A program made the translations under genes and the position numbers. Below, piece by piece: positions 12,858 through 23,709 of a stretch of DNA of 64,000 nucleotides. Within the stretch, counting starts at the first letter, position 1; the number at the start of each line of letters is the position of its first letter. This DNA comes from Lepas anatifera. Lineage: Eukaryota; Arthropoda; Thecostraca; Lepadidae. Location: contig JAOTON010001680.1 of NCBI GenBank assembly GCA_034440635.1, positions 1,182,001-1,246,000 on the forward strand, read 5' to 3'. The notes below the pieces were generated by a model, which was not told the DNA's origin, did not search any database, and saw nothing but the letters and a program-made list of their open reading frames with translations.

Positions 12858-14574
12858 TTCCAGGCGTTCAAGCTTATGTTGAAGTATTTAGGTCAAAAAT
12901 AGTATTTTTCATTGTAAAAACAGTTTTTCTGACTTCCAGCAGAAAGTTGCTAGAATGCTAGGTAAAGTTGCTAGAAAGAAGAAAGCTGCTAGAAACCTTT
13001 GCTACAAATGCGTTTCATAAAACATATGAAAAATATATGCCAGTGTTGCAAATGCCAGTGTCATCTTTGCATATCCATATTGTCATCCCGGGATTAAAAA
13101 CATGACAGTACAGTGTGGATGTGTGCATCTCTGTGGTCATTATGCAACTTGGATGAAAATCCTAGAAACTTGCCCAATTGAGTCTGGAATTAATGACAGA
13201 CACAATACAGAACATGCTTTGGGTGTATGATACCTGCCTTAAAGCCCATGCATTAAATTCAATCCGCATGTTTCCTCTTGATCTTTTCTTTAACGGAGTG
13301 AGGTTACAAAAACACACCAAAGCGTACATCTATTTCTGCTGCATCCAACTATGCCGGGTTCATATCGCTTCGATGTCTATTTTAGTAATAATGACCGGAA
13401 AATGGCTACTTTGTAACCCAACCCTCCCCCTTCCGGAGATAGCGCGCCCCGCTCGCCGCGCAGCACGTGTGCATTGGGTTTGGCATCCACAGCACGGCTA
13501 ACATCCAGCACCACGCATGGCGTCCAAGTTTGTAAGAAATATTTCATACTTCGTATCATAGTGTATGCAAGTCCTCAAGCATGCATCAAAATGTGACAAC
13601 AAATCCAGACCTGTGATGTTATTGGTTTGGGCTGCGCAGCGTTTCGGTCGACATTGCACCGAATCAACGACAAACATTGGGACAGACAGACAGACTCAAA
13701 TAGTCGGACGGACGCTACTCAAATAGTCATACAAATACACTTCTTTCGCTAATATGGATGCCTTCAGCCATTTTAGAAAATTAATATCCCTGCGCAACCG
13801 ACCGGGTCCAGGACTCTGTGGTCTGAAATCAGATTTGCAGCCCTGTTTTGGCTGATATAAGAACACGATAGGAGTGGTTACATTAAGGGTCAGCCCTGTT
13901 GAGGCTGGTATAAGAACACGTTAGGATTAGTTACATTTATGGCCCTAGGCCACTGCGGCTGCGCACCTCTCAGATATCTCAGCAACTACTCGCTCGGTTA
14001 GGCTGAGATTGCAGCACCCATTAGTACTAGGACCACGCCTCATTGATATAAGCTAAGGGGAAATTCACGGACGCGCCACGATATTGAAAGCAGATGCTGG
14101 GCCTGAAATTTGCACTGAAATCATTTTTTCCACGAAGTAAGCACGGCCTTGGGCACCTTGGGCACTTTTTGGGACCGAAGCGATCCCACCTTGTATGAAC
14201 TGGTGGATTATCTGGTACTTCCAGGATCCTCATGGTGGGATGTCAAATAATACATGGCGTCTCATTGGATAGCACATTCAGGTGAAAATCTCGACCCTAG
14301 CAAGAGGAATGGAGAAGTAAATATTGTATGTAGGTGAAAGGTCACCTCAGAGTACTATCATGAGGATCCGGAAATGTTATCGGATTAGCGCGGCCACGAA
14401 ATTGCACTGACCGCTGACCAACGTTGTCGGTTCAGGGAGAGAGAGCAGAAACCACACAGCACAAAGTATCATTCAACAAACACATGGATATAGGCAAGAC
14501 CGCAGACAGACACCATCATCGACAGTTTCACACACCTATTCGCTCCCTTAATTAGCTGTCATGCACACCTCCTG
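12858..14574. other. No gene; short GACA microsatellite
   Basis: A (GACA)n run of about 16 bp lies near 13681-13697. Similar tails end the LINE copy at 30.34 kb, but no LINE coding remnant is recognised upstream of this one. Two short paralogous segments, 13.84-13.87 and 13.89-13.92 kb (GGCTGATATAAGAACACG and GGCTGGTATAAGAACACG), form a small direct duplication. No exon was identified. Confidence 0.4.
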
Positions 14575-14974
14575 ATGGTCACTTCTCCTTCCACAGTTCC
14601 GGGGCCGGACAACATCGTCAAGGGAATGCAATCACCCGCTGCCAGATTCGACAACACCGACGCATTAGCCAGAGCCAGTTACACGACGGTGCTGGCGGAT
14701 ATTTCTGTCGGGCGGCTGTGTTGCTCTGGTGATTGTAGCCGCCCCCGCAGGTCCGGTCGTCGGTGACGTCACGCCTTTAGCGTCGGTGACGTCAGAAGAA
14801 GAGGCGACGCCACGCTACCTGGCGCCTCCAGCGGCCGGGGGAGTCAATACGGAGAGCGGCGGCCAGCAGGAAGGTGGTGCTTCAGCGTCGGCACTGAGTC
14901 CTCCCGCGTCTCCCTCCAGCGCACTCGCCGCCACCAGGCAGCCGCCCAGACGCCGGCCGCCACCCAGTTACTAG
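14575..14974 (+). CDS. CpG-rich block; candidate coding exon(s) of unknown gene
   Basis: A strong acceptor-like tract, CTTCTCCTTCCACAG, ends at about 14598. It opens a frame that continues to a TGA near 14762 and contains the string PDNIVKGMQSPAARF. A second frame runs from about 14669 to a TAG at 14972-14974. It is rich in Ala, Pro, Ser and Glu and ends in RRRPPPSY, a C-terminal PPxY motif of the kind bound by WW domains. I cannot tell whether either frame is translated: no convincing donor joins them and no family is recognised. The alternative is a CpG-island promoter, since the block contains two CREs. High CpG content sets it apart from its neighbours. Confidence 0.3.
14764..14794. promoter_or_regulatory. 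Pair of perfect CREs (TGACGTCA)
   Basis: TGACGTCA occurs at 14764-14771 and again at 14787-14794, each preceded by CGG, giving two CGGTGACGTCA copies 23 bp apart. Paired CREs in a CpG-rich block suggest a CREB/ATF-responsive promoter. This is inferred from motif spacing only. Confidence 0.4.
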
Positions 14975-15919
14975 CAGGTCTGTGCTGCTGGTGCAGCGGG
15001 AATGGATGGTGGGCGGGACTTTCTATCTCGATGTGGTGTGTCTCTTTTAAAATGATGGTTTGTGATACTCATGGGCGTGGATTTTCTGAAACCATTTGGG
15101 GTCCCCGAATCTGACATTCCCCAATTATGACAGCTTTAATATATATGTTATTTATGGTTAAGGCTTTTGAAACACTAGAACGCTCTTAAAACATGCAGCC
15201 AGGTATCAATATGTAACAAGGAAATAACAGAAATGTTGAGTGACTGGGGATTAGACAGCTCCTATGCAGATGAAGATATCCTCACCTCAGCCCTGTAGGC
15301 AATTCTTAAGCTTTGTTAGAGCTGTAATATTAAGCTACGTATTGGACATCCAACTAGCACACATCTGCCTACATATAAAGAAGGTTAAAATGATTTAGAA
15401 TAAGTGTCAATGCAGGAATACTCACTCTGGTGTTATAAGCTTCCAATGATCAAAGTTCTGGCCGTATCTAAGAAATTCCATCATCATGATGAACTCCTTC
15501 CCATTCTAAGACCTGTGCCAAAGCCTTTTCATGAGGCCAACTGTGCTCCGGGCCCTTCAGGGCATCGGGTCTGAAGTTTAATATAAGAAGCGTGCTTCGT
15601 TGGAAATATTGCCAATGAACTTAAGTTTAACTTTTCCATGAACCCTCATCATCGAATCCAGGTAATGTATTCGTATATTCGGCCACGCCATGCAACAGTG
15701 CTCATTCCTGTGAAATTTACCTATAAGCGATCCTCTAACATATTCCTCACTGACGATATGGACCCATTGAAGGTGCTCCCTCCTCCATGGACGAAAACGT
15801 CCCGCCGCCAGTGCTTAGCATCATAAGAAACACCCATAAAGGTGACGTGAAAGTACCGCCACATCTACCTCCGCGTCACAGGAATGAATGGCGAGGGGGT
15901 CATCGACTCGCCACCTGTG
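14975..15919. other. No feature supported
   Basis: This is AT-richer sequence downstream of the CpG block. No polyadenylation context or exon could be tied to it with confidence. Short frames near 15638-15826 and 15787-16035 have no recognisable content, and the second runs into the next repeat. Confidence 0.4.
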
Positions 15920-15923
15920 TTAA

Positions 15924-16833
15924 CCCTCGCCCCAGTGGGGGGATGTTTGAACACCCCTCGTCGGGTTTCTTCCGGCGGTACGAAAAACGGTGGCGTGAAA
16001 CGACGCAGTACTTGGCACACCTTACGCTTGATTAGTTCTGCAACTTTTCCCAAAATTTTAAGGTTGGGTCATCTCAGGTCAGGACACCAGTGCAGCTCAA
16101 GTGACCTCACCTCCAAAAAATGTTTAAGATGGCATAAGTAAAAAACGGGTAAATCTATCGGATTGAAACTTATACCACACGATGGGCCCACCAAGTAATA
16201 CAAAATATATTACGGGATGTTTTCATATCGATGACCTAGGGTCAGGTACGGATCATGACCTCTCCATTGGCAATGCATGGGGAAAACAGAAATTGAGGTA
16301 TATTTGTGTAGATACAGCTGCAGATACCTTCATATTCTCCAAATCGTAATATCCTGGGCCTATTTCCAGGCTCATGCTTCAATTTTTGACCTGTGAACTT
16401 TGAGAGGTCATCTGGGGCTACTCAAGCAGTTTTCGGACTCGGGTCAATAACACTGCAGGAGAGGACGCTTAAATTTTTTTATGATACCATTACATTCGGA
16501 TTGTTATTTCGAGTCGATTGATATGCATATTAACCATGCTGGTTAGGACAGTGGCCTTGACCTGACCTTAGGTCAGGCCATTTTATGTTTTGACCTAGCA
16601 TAGTCATGATATGCATTACTCGATTGGCCGTAACAAGAGGAATCGAATGGTGCCTGAACAATGATTCTAACTCCACTCTGCCAGACGCTAGAGCCTGGGA
16701 ACTATTCTCTAATATTCCACTTTCTTTGACCTGTCACGACCTCAATATTAACCTGGACCAAAAAGTGACTAATGTAGTTTCTTCATGAATTTGTATGAGT
16801 TATCCAACAGCATTTGCGTTACAAGGTGCTTCA
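15924..16833 (+). repeat. TTAA-type repeat family B, 3'-truncated copy holding an empty site
   Basis: The element follows TTAA (15920-15923) and begins CCCTCGCCCC, then GGGATGTTTGAACACCCC, matching the start of the element at 40.47 kb. The two copies run collinear through AGTTCAAGTGACCTCACC-like and GAGTCGATTGAT motifs. The right end seen at 42.48 kb is missing here. At 16530-16533 the sequence reads GCATATTAACCATG. The 40-kb copy has a 1-kb insertion at exactly this TTAA, so this is the unoccupied site. It is non-coding. Confidence 0.75.
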
Positions 16834-18112
16834 AGAAGGAATTATCTTTTTTAAACTTTCAGAATAGGATTAAAATCCTTCAAGTTCGTCGAAAAACAGT
16901 TTTTTTCCATCCAAGACGGTCTCCAGTGTAGCCGTCGTCCACCAGCTTGATGAACCTGCGACAAAACCTTCACGGGACCTTTATTCGTGCAAAACATTGC
17001 AACGGGTTTACGACAAGCAATATACACACAGCGTCTTACTTCAAGTGAAGATTTGGACAAACAAAAATATCACTTCAAGCTTTTCTGGTTTGGACCGAGT
17101 TCGATGATAAACTGCAGGACATTTATCCACTCCTGTGGTCTCATTTCTGCACTTGTGACATTGGAAACCATCTAGCTAAATTTTGGGAGTGACTGTCGAC
17201 CATAAAACAACATGTAGGCCAGGCGGGTACAATAATTCATGGGACATGTCAAAACATTTAATCATCTCTTGCGTCTCACTGCTCCTCAAGTTACAAAACG
17301 TTCCGTTACCCCCTGCATTTTTATGGCCATTAGATCAGCCATCAACTCAGCAATCTAATCGCGCACTCAACTCTCCCCACAGACTCTGGTGCTTTTGCTC
17401 TCTGTCTGGTATTCGAGATATGTACTTCTCTATAGACATGTACTCACTTCAGATTTCCTGTACTTCAGACTTCCTATACCGCTTCAGATTTCCTGTACTC
17501 AAGCTCTGAAGGTGGTTTAGAAAATCCCATATAAACTGCTTCACCAACATAATAACGATATTTTAAAGGCAAGATTTGGTCAAGTTTCTGTCTTCCAGCC
17601 CCCAAAATTACTTCCCTACACTTTAACTGCCTTCTAAGGCGAGGAAGCCTCTTAACAAAGTCCCAGATCGTTGCCAAAATGTGTGTGTGAGGAAAAACAG
17701 TCAGTTCGATGGTGAATTGTGAGACATTTTTGGAAAATATGTTCTACCAACATCATTTTATTCTTATCATCTTAAATGCACTTGGAAGAATGATGTAAGA
17801 AACATTATATATTTCGGCTTATTTTCGAGAAGCGAAACTAGCAACACTCTGAAAGGGCATTAGAACGGTTATGGGACATGCGCATCGGAACATGCACATT
17901 TGCAACATGCACTTCGGAAACATGTTCCAGTAGTATTACAGCTTTAATGTTTTGGCCAAAGCTATTTTCCAGCCTTTCATATGGATCACTCGATGCGGCG
18001 GGCACAACGCAAAATACCTCACATTTACCACCAAACAATAGGCATGAACCAAGTTAGAGTTGCTTGTTTGGGCCAGCACTTGCCTGAGCGTGACAGATGG
18101 GGTATTTGAGAA
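16834..18112. other. No feature supported
   Basis: I see no convincing exon, array or paired terminal repeat. Frames at 16851-17060, 16987-17175 and 17183-17509 overlap one another on both strands and carry no recognisable motif. Degenerate AACATG-rich sequence near 17.88-17.92 kb is too short to call. Confidence 0.4.
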
Positions 18113-18116
18113 TTAA

Positions 18117-18893
18117 AGGGAGTGTCCCACTTTTATAATGGGTTTGGAACTGAGATATCAGTTTTGTAGAGCGTGTTGAGAAACAACTTTTGACATATTT
18201 AATTTCACCCAAAGCTCTCGATATAAAATTTCCGCCAGCTTTAAAGTTCAAAGTAAAGGGCCTTATTGGCTTATTTCAAACCCTGAAGGAATACATTCCA
18301 TATGGTAGCAGTAATCTGACTAGTCGTAAGCCCTGAGCCTCACCCACTCGTTGAAAATACCATGTTATGGAGTGAACCAGCATGCAACTGCCTGTGGGCC
18401 GAAAGCCTTGGGCAAGTTAGCGTCCAGTCACAGTGCTTTTGGGCCAAATCTTACTCAATGGCTGCAACACACATCACATTGTTCCTCTCCCGAACTTGTC
18501 AAAACACGTATTAATTGTTTTTGTCAAAATCGAACTCTGAAATTGTTTATTTACATCAGAAATTTGCATTATCGTTCGACCATCCAATAAATACGGCTGC
18601 CGCAACGACATCTGACGGTAAGTTTTTTTGCACCAGTACTTCTTGTACTGCACACAAATTGTGTCAAGCGGAAACGCTGTGAATGGGCTTTTACAGCGAG
18701 TCTACGATCATGACTTGGGATTTCACTGATTGTCAAAACTGTCATTTTGATGATGTCACTTATTGTTAGAAAAGAGGAGATATTTCTGTTTTTAGCCTAT
18801 GGAAGTGGGGAAAAAATGTTTTTCTCTGATTTTCAGACTTCTCTTGTTCTTAAATTCTTTTTTGAAAAATTTCGATAAAGTGGTCCATTCCCT
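18117..18893. mobile_element. TTAA-type MITE, AGGGA family (family D), long copy
   Basis: The element lies between TTAA at 18113-18116 and TTAA at 18894-18897. Its left tip is AGGGAGTGTCCCACTTTTAT and its right tip is AAAGTGGTCCATTCCCT, giving an imperfect TIR. A shorter relative with the same architecture is at 34242-34689. Similar fragments (AGAGAATGTAGGACCTTTAT near 51942; AAACCTGATTATAAAGG near 50247) show the family is repeated here. No transposase frame is present. Confidence 0.7.
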
Positions 18894-18897
18894 TTAA

Positions 18898-21800
18898 TTG
18901 CGAGAGACAGTGTGTGTGTGTGGACTGTGATATTTAGTAGGAATGGTGTAATGTTTGCAGCAACATTGGCGGGATATTTGTCACTTACTAAAATATTTGT
19001 CACTTAAAGATACACGTGTGCTTTTATACGAAAAAAATTATGAGGTTAAAATTGACAGGATATAAGAAATGGCTATAAAAATATGCATAATCTTAAATGC
19101 CCCAAAATTGTATTTCGATTGATATATGATTCACACCAAAAATAAACTATCTAAAATCTAATTATGATGCATTAAAAAAATCTGGGCCACCCTAGTGGCA
19201 CAGATGGAGAGGTCGCCATGCTTGGATATGAAGGCACTTGGATCAAGGCTGACCCATGGCAGCCTTTTCCGCGGCCGCCTCCTACCCAGGAGATAGTGGT
19301 ACACTGGGGAGTGGGCGCTGCAACAGTGGAATCAACGCCGTGCCAGCCGGCGTCCCTGTTTGTGAGTGCACGGGCCTGATCGGCCTTTAACGTGATCCAT
19401 CGGTCCACTTTCTCGCCCGCGGCCCTCGCGTGAGGGTTCGGCCTGTTCCGGGCGCTGTAGCTTGAAGAGACTGAGCAGCCTATGACCTGTAGAATGCGGT
19501 GCTGCTGTTCCGGAGGGGTGCCGGTATATTAGCTTCCGCTCTGTTTAGTGTGAGTGTGTTGTATGAATGAGACTAAATAATAGGCACATACTTGGCATCC
19601 AGTAATAGTTTCCAACTCGTCAAATTCTAATAAGCACATCGACAACACAGGTCATATGGCACCCGATTTTATAACCGATTTTTAGCAACAGGCGACGCCT
19701 GACTAAACGTGCTTATTAGAGCGCAGATTTGTATTTCTTAGTTTCTTTATTTTAAATCTTCTTAGGGGCTAAAGTCACCCGGTGTGCGCGTTTAATTTTC
19801 TTTCAGTATGTATGTTCACAGAAAATTACGAAATACTTCAGGTAGAATTTCGGTTCGGCGAGAACAGAACAGACCAACAATTCATTTTGATATACCTCTG
19901 TATTTTGTGTCCCTAGAGTGACAGAGGGACGCACATTTTCTGACACAAAACTATTGAGAAATAGTGAACATGTGAATATGCGTTCGTGAAAGTTCACGCG
20001 TATGCAGAAATTGCCCTGAATCATGTGTTTGTTTCTCTAAACACTCCACCTTGTCTACAACCTAGACATAAGGTCAGCTCACTGATCATCTCCTTACAAA
20101 AGCTTCAAGTGCACCAATTTTCGTAAATATCCGAAGTGTTTCGGTCTCGAAGGTTCAAAGCCTAGCGTAAAATGACAGTGGTGAGGAAGTCGCAGAGCAG
20201 AGGCAAGTCCAAGTGCCGAGAATCCGAAAAGGGTGGATTCCTAATTTTCGGGGTAGGATTTATCATCACGCTCTCGGCCGTATGGTTCTTCAGAAGTAGT
20301 ATTTCTTAGCAGAACTGTACAATGCTTTTCAGTGTGCTCTAAAAACAGGGTTTTGTGGGGTGTCACTCGGGCTATTCTATAAAATCTAGTGTCACTGCAA
20401 GAGAGACCCAGTGAAGAGGGACTTATAAGATTATATCAGATATTATCAGGTTTTCTCCAGATTAATGCTGAAAGTTTTTCTAGCTATTTCTAAAGTCTTA
20501 AAACTCGTGTCTGACAGGTCTAGAGCTACGATCCTTATCCACCACCAAACCACAGCGGCCCAGTGCCTTCTCTCTGTGTCGAGAGCAGGGGATTTAAACA
20601 GTGATAAGGCACCAGCTATTCCAGGCTACAATCGATTTGGCAGTGACGCTAAAGCAGGAAAAATTAAACAGCCTCAATTGTTTCGTTATTACTTTTCCTA
20701 TTCCGCTACCCTGGCTTATCTTCCTTGTTTTCACGTCGTGTTTTCGTGGCTCATCTCCCTGGTTTTTAGACTGAGTTGTAGAAAATAGTAAAATGTTTAG
20801 AGAAATGTACTGATAAATTCAGTGTCTGACTGTTGGATCCGCTACTTCCTGGGGATATGATTATATTGAAAGAAAAGGTATCGGAACATACAAATGATGC
20901 AGCCGAAATTTAAGAATAAAAATATACCAAAAATGTCAAAAAGCTTATAATGTACATGGACATCGCCACCGGCAAAAAAGTGAACAGGCCAGTTCATTAT
21001 ACACCTCCTGTTGACAGAAAAATATCTCCTATAGAATCAAAAACTCGTCAGAATCGGGCTTCTTGGTACCTTTGAATTTGGCCCCAGTTTGACTGAAACA
21101 GGATAACTTTTGCAAACAGCAGGCCAGTGGGGGGGAGAGGGCAAACCCACTATTGTCTCCTTATTCAATTATAATTATCATCTTTGGTGAAGCCGTATGA
21201 CCCTGGCAGTTGGTGCGTCGTTAACCCCCCCCATCTTTGGTGAATTTGGGCGCGCCAATTACTGATGTTATTTTGTATCCAGAAAAAACGGATAGGCACG
21301 AGTAAAAAGGACGCAAATCAAGTTCAGCTTCGGTGATGTCATAATTTGGAATATAAAATGCTTACGTAAAATAACAGATGGGTGTAAAAATAAAAAGGGA
21401 CTAATGCTGGCACTCACAGGCAATTCAAGAGATCCAAGAAACCTTAACGGCTACAAAGGATATTAGATAACATTAAGGCCAACACTCCCCAGATATATGC
21501 ATTTGACGATAATCTCAACAGACATGCCCCCAAGACCAAATCCAGTGTGGGATACCACCGCAGATAACGAGTTCTATTACATAGTTCTAGCATCCCACCA
21601 GAAAAAGTTTTGCGATGAATATATCACCACAAGGCGGTCACTTGGGCTGGACACGACTAGCTAAAAGATGGTCATGTGTAGAGTGGGTATCTCCCGGTCA
21701 CAATCTACAGGAAGTGCCCTCGTTCCTTCTGCAGCCGGCGCTGTTGGACTGCCACGATCCCAACGGGGGCCTTAGCTCCCTGAGTTTCTTGCCTGTAGAG

Positions 21801-22261
21801 TCATCGGGTCTCCCAATTCCATTGTATATATACACATCCGGGTCTATAAATATAGAAATACTTGCCAACTTGTAAACTGATACCTTTTAGTTGTGGTGAT
21901 GCTATAGGGCTATCGAACGGCATGTGTGGTGCAGACACGTGTGTAGATGGAAAGACAAAAACAACACCGAGTACGCTCTACCCTGAAAGTGACCTAATTT
22001 TTTACCAGAATTGCTGCAAAACGTCCGCCGCGTCGGCGTTTTTGATGCAGGGGCCCCCGCTCCAGGAAGGAGCCAGTACCGCACAATATTGAGTTGAATC
22101 GGAAAGCAGCCACGCTATCCGCATATGACAAGAGGTCTTGAAGGAATTAAACTTGAAAACATATTGATAAAAGGAAACGAAAAGAGAAGAGAGCTTCAGG
22201 AGGGTATTTCCGTCAATGAATGAGAAATATATCTGAGCCTTAAAATCAGCCAGTGCGAGAA
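18898..22261. other. No gene recognised; contains a GC-rich block at 19.19-19.52 kb
   Basis: The block at about 19190-19520 is markedly GC-rich (GCGGCCGCC near 19271; CGCCGTGCCAGCCGGCG near 19336) against an AT-rich background, but holds no clear coding frame in either direction. It may be a degraded SINE-like or regulatory segment. The 107-codon plus-strand frame at 20465-20788 and the frames at 21615-22092 were inspected and not recognised. Confidence 0.35.
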
Positions 22262-22875
22262 TTTACACAAATATATTCCGGTATTTTCTTATATCAATGA
22301 CCTAACGTCAGGTACGAGCCATGACCTCTCCATTGGAAATACAGGGGGAAAATGGTTAAACTGGATAACCTAGTAATGGATTGTGGTAGAGCATTTATTT
22401 TAACGGCATTAGGTTCGCCTCATCCTTGCAGTTCTAATAATATGCAATTTGATCTAATTTGACCTTGATCTAATCTCAGGTCAGGTCAAATCTAGGTTTT
22501 GACCTGATTTGACCTAGAGAGGTCATATTATTATTAACATTCGATTCGGCTTGCTGCGAGGATTCCGATGTTCTAGGCTGCTTTTCTCTATATTTGCCAG
22601 TTAGGATGCAATGACTGAAAACCTTCATCTATATCTTATCTCTATCGTGGTACACCTTGACCTCTAGTGAGCTTAAATGTTACCATTGGTTATTACATAA
22701 TACCATAAAGTGACAAAAATTGGCTCAAATCATTTCTATAGATGGTAGAATGATCTATCTAACTTCGTTTTTCGCTATCTGGCGTGGTTCTCGAGATCTT
22801 AAAGGGAGGGCGGGTAACCCACCCCCTCCCCCTCGTCAAAGTGAAGGTGGCTCAGAACCCCGCTTTGTGCGTGTG
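22262..22875 (-). repeat. TTAA-type repeat family A, inverted truncated copy
   Basis: Read on the minus strand this matches the left half of the complete element at 27.37 kb. The shared order is the GC-rich end (AAGGTGGCTCAGAACCCCG near 22843), the GGGCGGGTAACCC hairpin, GACCTGATTTGACCTAGAG, and GTCAGGTACGAGCCATGACC. The end at 22875 abuts TTAG, a one-base variant of TTAA. The other end is lost near 22262. No coding potential. Confidence 0.6.
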
Positions 22876-22955
22876 TTAGTAAATGCGTGTGTTAGTATCT
22901 GACCGACGCACGCACAGTACACAGAAGATCGAATCAGGAGTCTCAGTGTACTCAC

Positions 22956-23167
22956 TAGGTTGTGTACCAGGTCAGTATACTCGCCAGGTCGTGTACCAGG
23001 TCAGTATACTCGCCAGGTCGTGTACCAGGTCAGTGTACTCGCCAGGTCGTGTACCGTGTCAGTGTACTCGCCAGGTCGTGTACCGTGTCAGGGTACAAGC
23101 TGGGTCGTGTACCAGGTCAGTGTACTCGCCAGGTCGTGTACCGGGTCAGGGTACACGCCAGGTGTGT
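22956..23167. repeat. 29-bp tandem repeat, about 7 copies
   Basis: The unit is GTCGTGTACCAGGTCAGTGT followed by ACTCGCCAG. Variants differ at ACCAGG/ACCGTG/ACCGGG and AGTATAC/AGTGTAC/AGGGTAC. Because 29 is not a multiple of three, the same motif reads through all three frames, which explains the overlapping 70-115-codon frames here. Each unit holds GTGTAC and AGGTCA strings. The array ends about 220 bp before a second array that leads into exon 1. Confidence 0.85.
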
Positions 23168-23385
23168 ACGGGTAGGCTCACCATGCCGTGGCGGCCTGGG
23201 TACAGTCTACGCACGAATGGACACTAGAATAACCAATTGACGCACATGAGCTGTTTGCACCAATCGACAGGTATGCGTGAGATTAGAATACGGTTCCAGG
23301 CCTTGAATTTCCACACTAACCACACTGTCATTATCTGTCTTGAAATGAAACAAGTGCCGGTGAGATCATAGCCTTTAATGTCACG

Positions 23386-23597
23386 CAGTGACAATCAGGT
23401 GACCGCCGGCAGAGGCTGTTGATTGGTGGAGGATGCCACAGTGACAGTCAGGTGACCACCGGCAGAGACCGCTGATTGGTGGAAAATGCCGCAGTGACAG
23501 TCAGGTGACCACCGGCAGAGGCTTTTGATTGGTGGAGAATGCTGCAGTGACAGTCAGGTGACCGCCGGCAGAGGCTGCTGATTGGTGGAGGATGCTG
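23386..23597. repeat. 53-bp tandem repeat, four copies, running into the exon 1 start codon
   Basis: Units start at 23386, 23439, 23492 and 23545, exactly 53 bp apart. Each contains CAGTGACA, TCAGGTGACC, CCGGCAGAG, TGATTGGTGG and then an ATG. In the first three units the ATG opens a three-codon frame (ATG CCA CAG TGA, ATG CCG CAG TGA, ATG CTG CAG TGA). In the last unit the sequence diverges after ATGCTG and the ATG at 23592 opens exon 1. TGATTGG is an inverted CCAAT box. If transcribed, the array would give the 5' leader a series of short upstream ORFs; if not, it would be a cluster of NF-Y-like sites. Confidence 0.85.
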
Positions 23598-23709
23598 CGC
23601 TGGGGCCTGTTGTTGCTGGTGCTGACTGATGCTCTGACGGCGGCCCAGCCCTCCTCTACAGGGGAGCTCCGACTCAGCCAGCTGCTGAAGGAGCTGCAGG
23701 ACGACAGAG
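23592..23709 (+). CDS. Exon 1 of predicted secreted six-cysteine peptide precursor (signal peptide)
   Basis: The frame from ATG 23592 gives 39 codons plus one base. Residues 1-18 (MLRWGLLLLVLTDALTAA) form a typical signal peptide with a likely cut before Gln19. The rest includes ELRLSQLLKELQDDR, an amphipathic charged stretch. The start has A at -3 and an in-frame TGA upstream at 23559. The exon ends AGAG|GTCAGT, a good donor, in phase 1. The leftover G joins AT of exon 2 to make an Asp codon. The 28-kb first intron is full of transposons, and unseen phase-1 exons could lie in it. No homologue recognised. Confidence 0.6.

Noticed and set aside
22883..23240. Three overlapping plus-strand frames with CTRSVYSPGRVPG-type repeats
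   Set aside because: They are the same 29-bp tandem repeat read in three frames.
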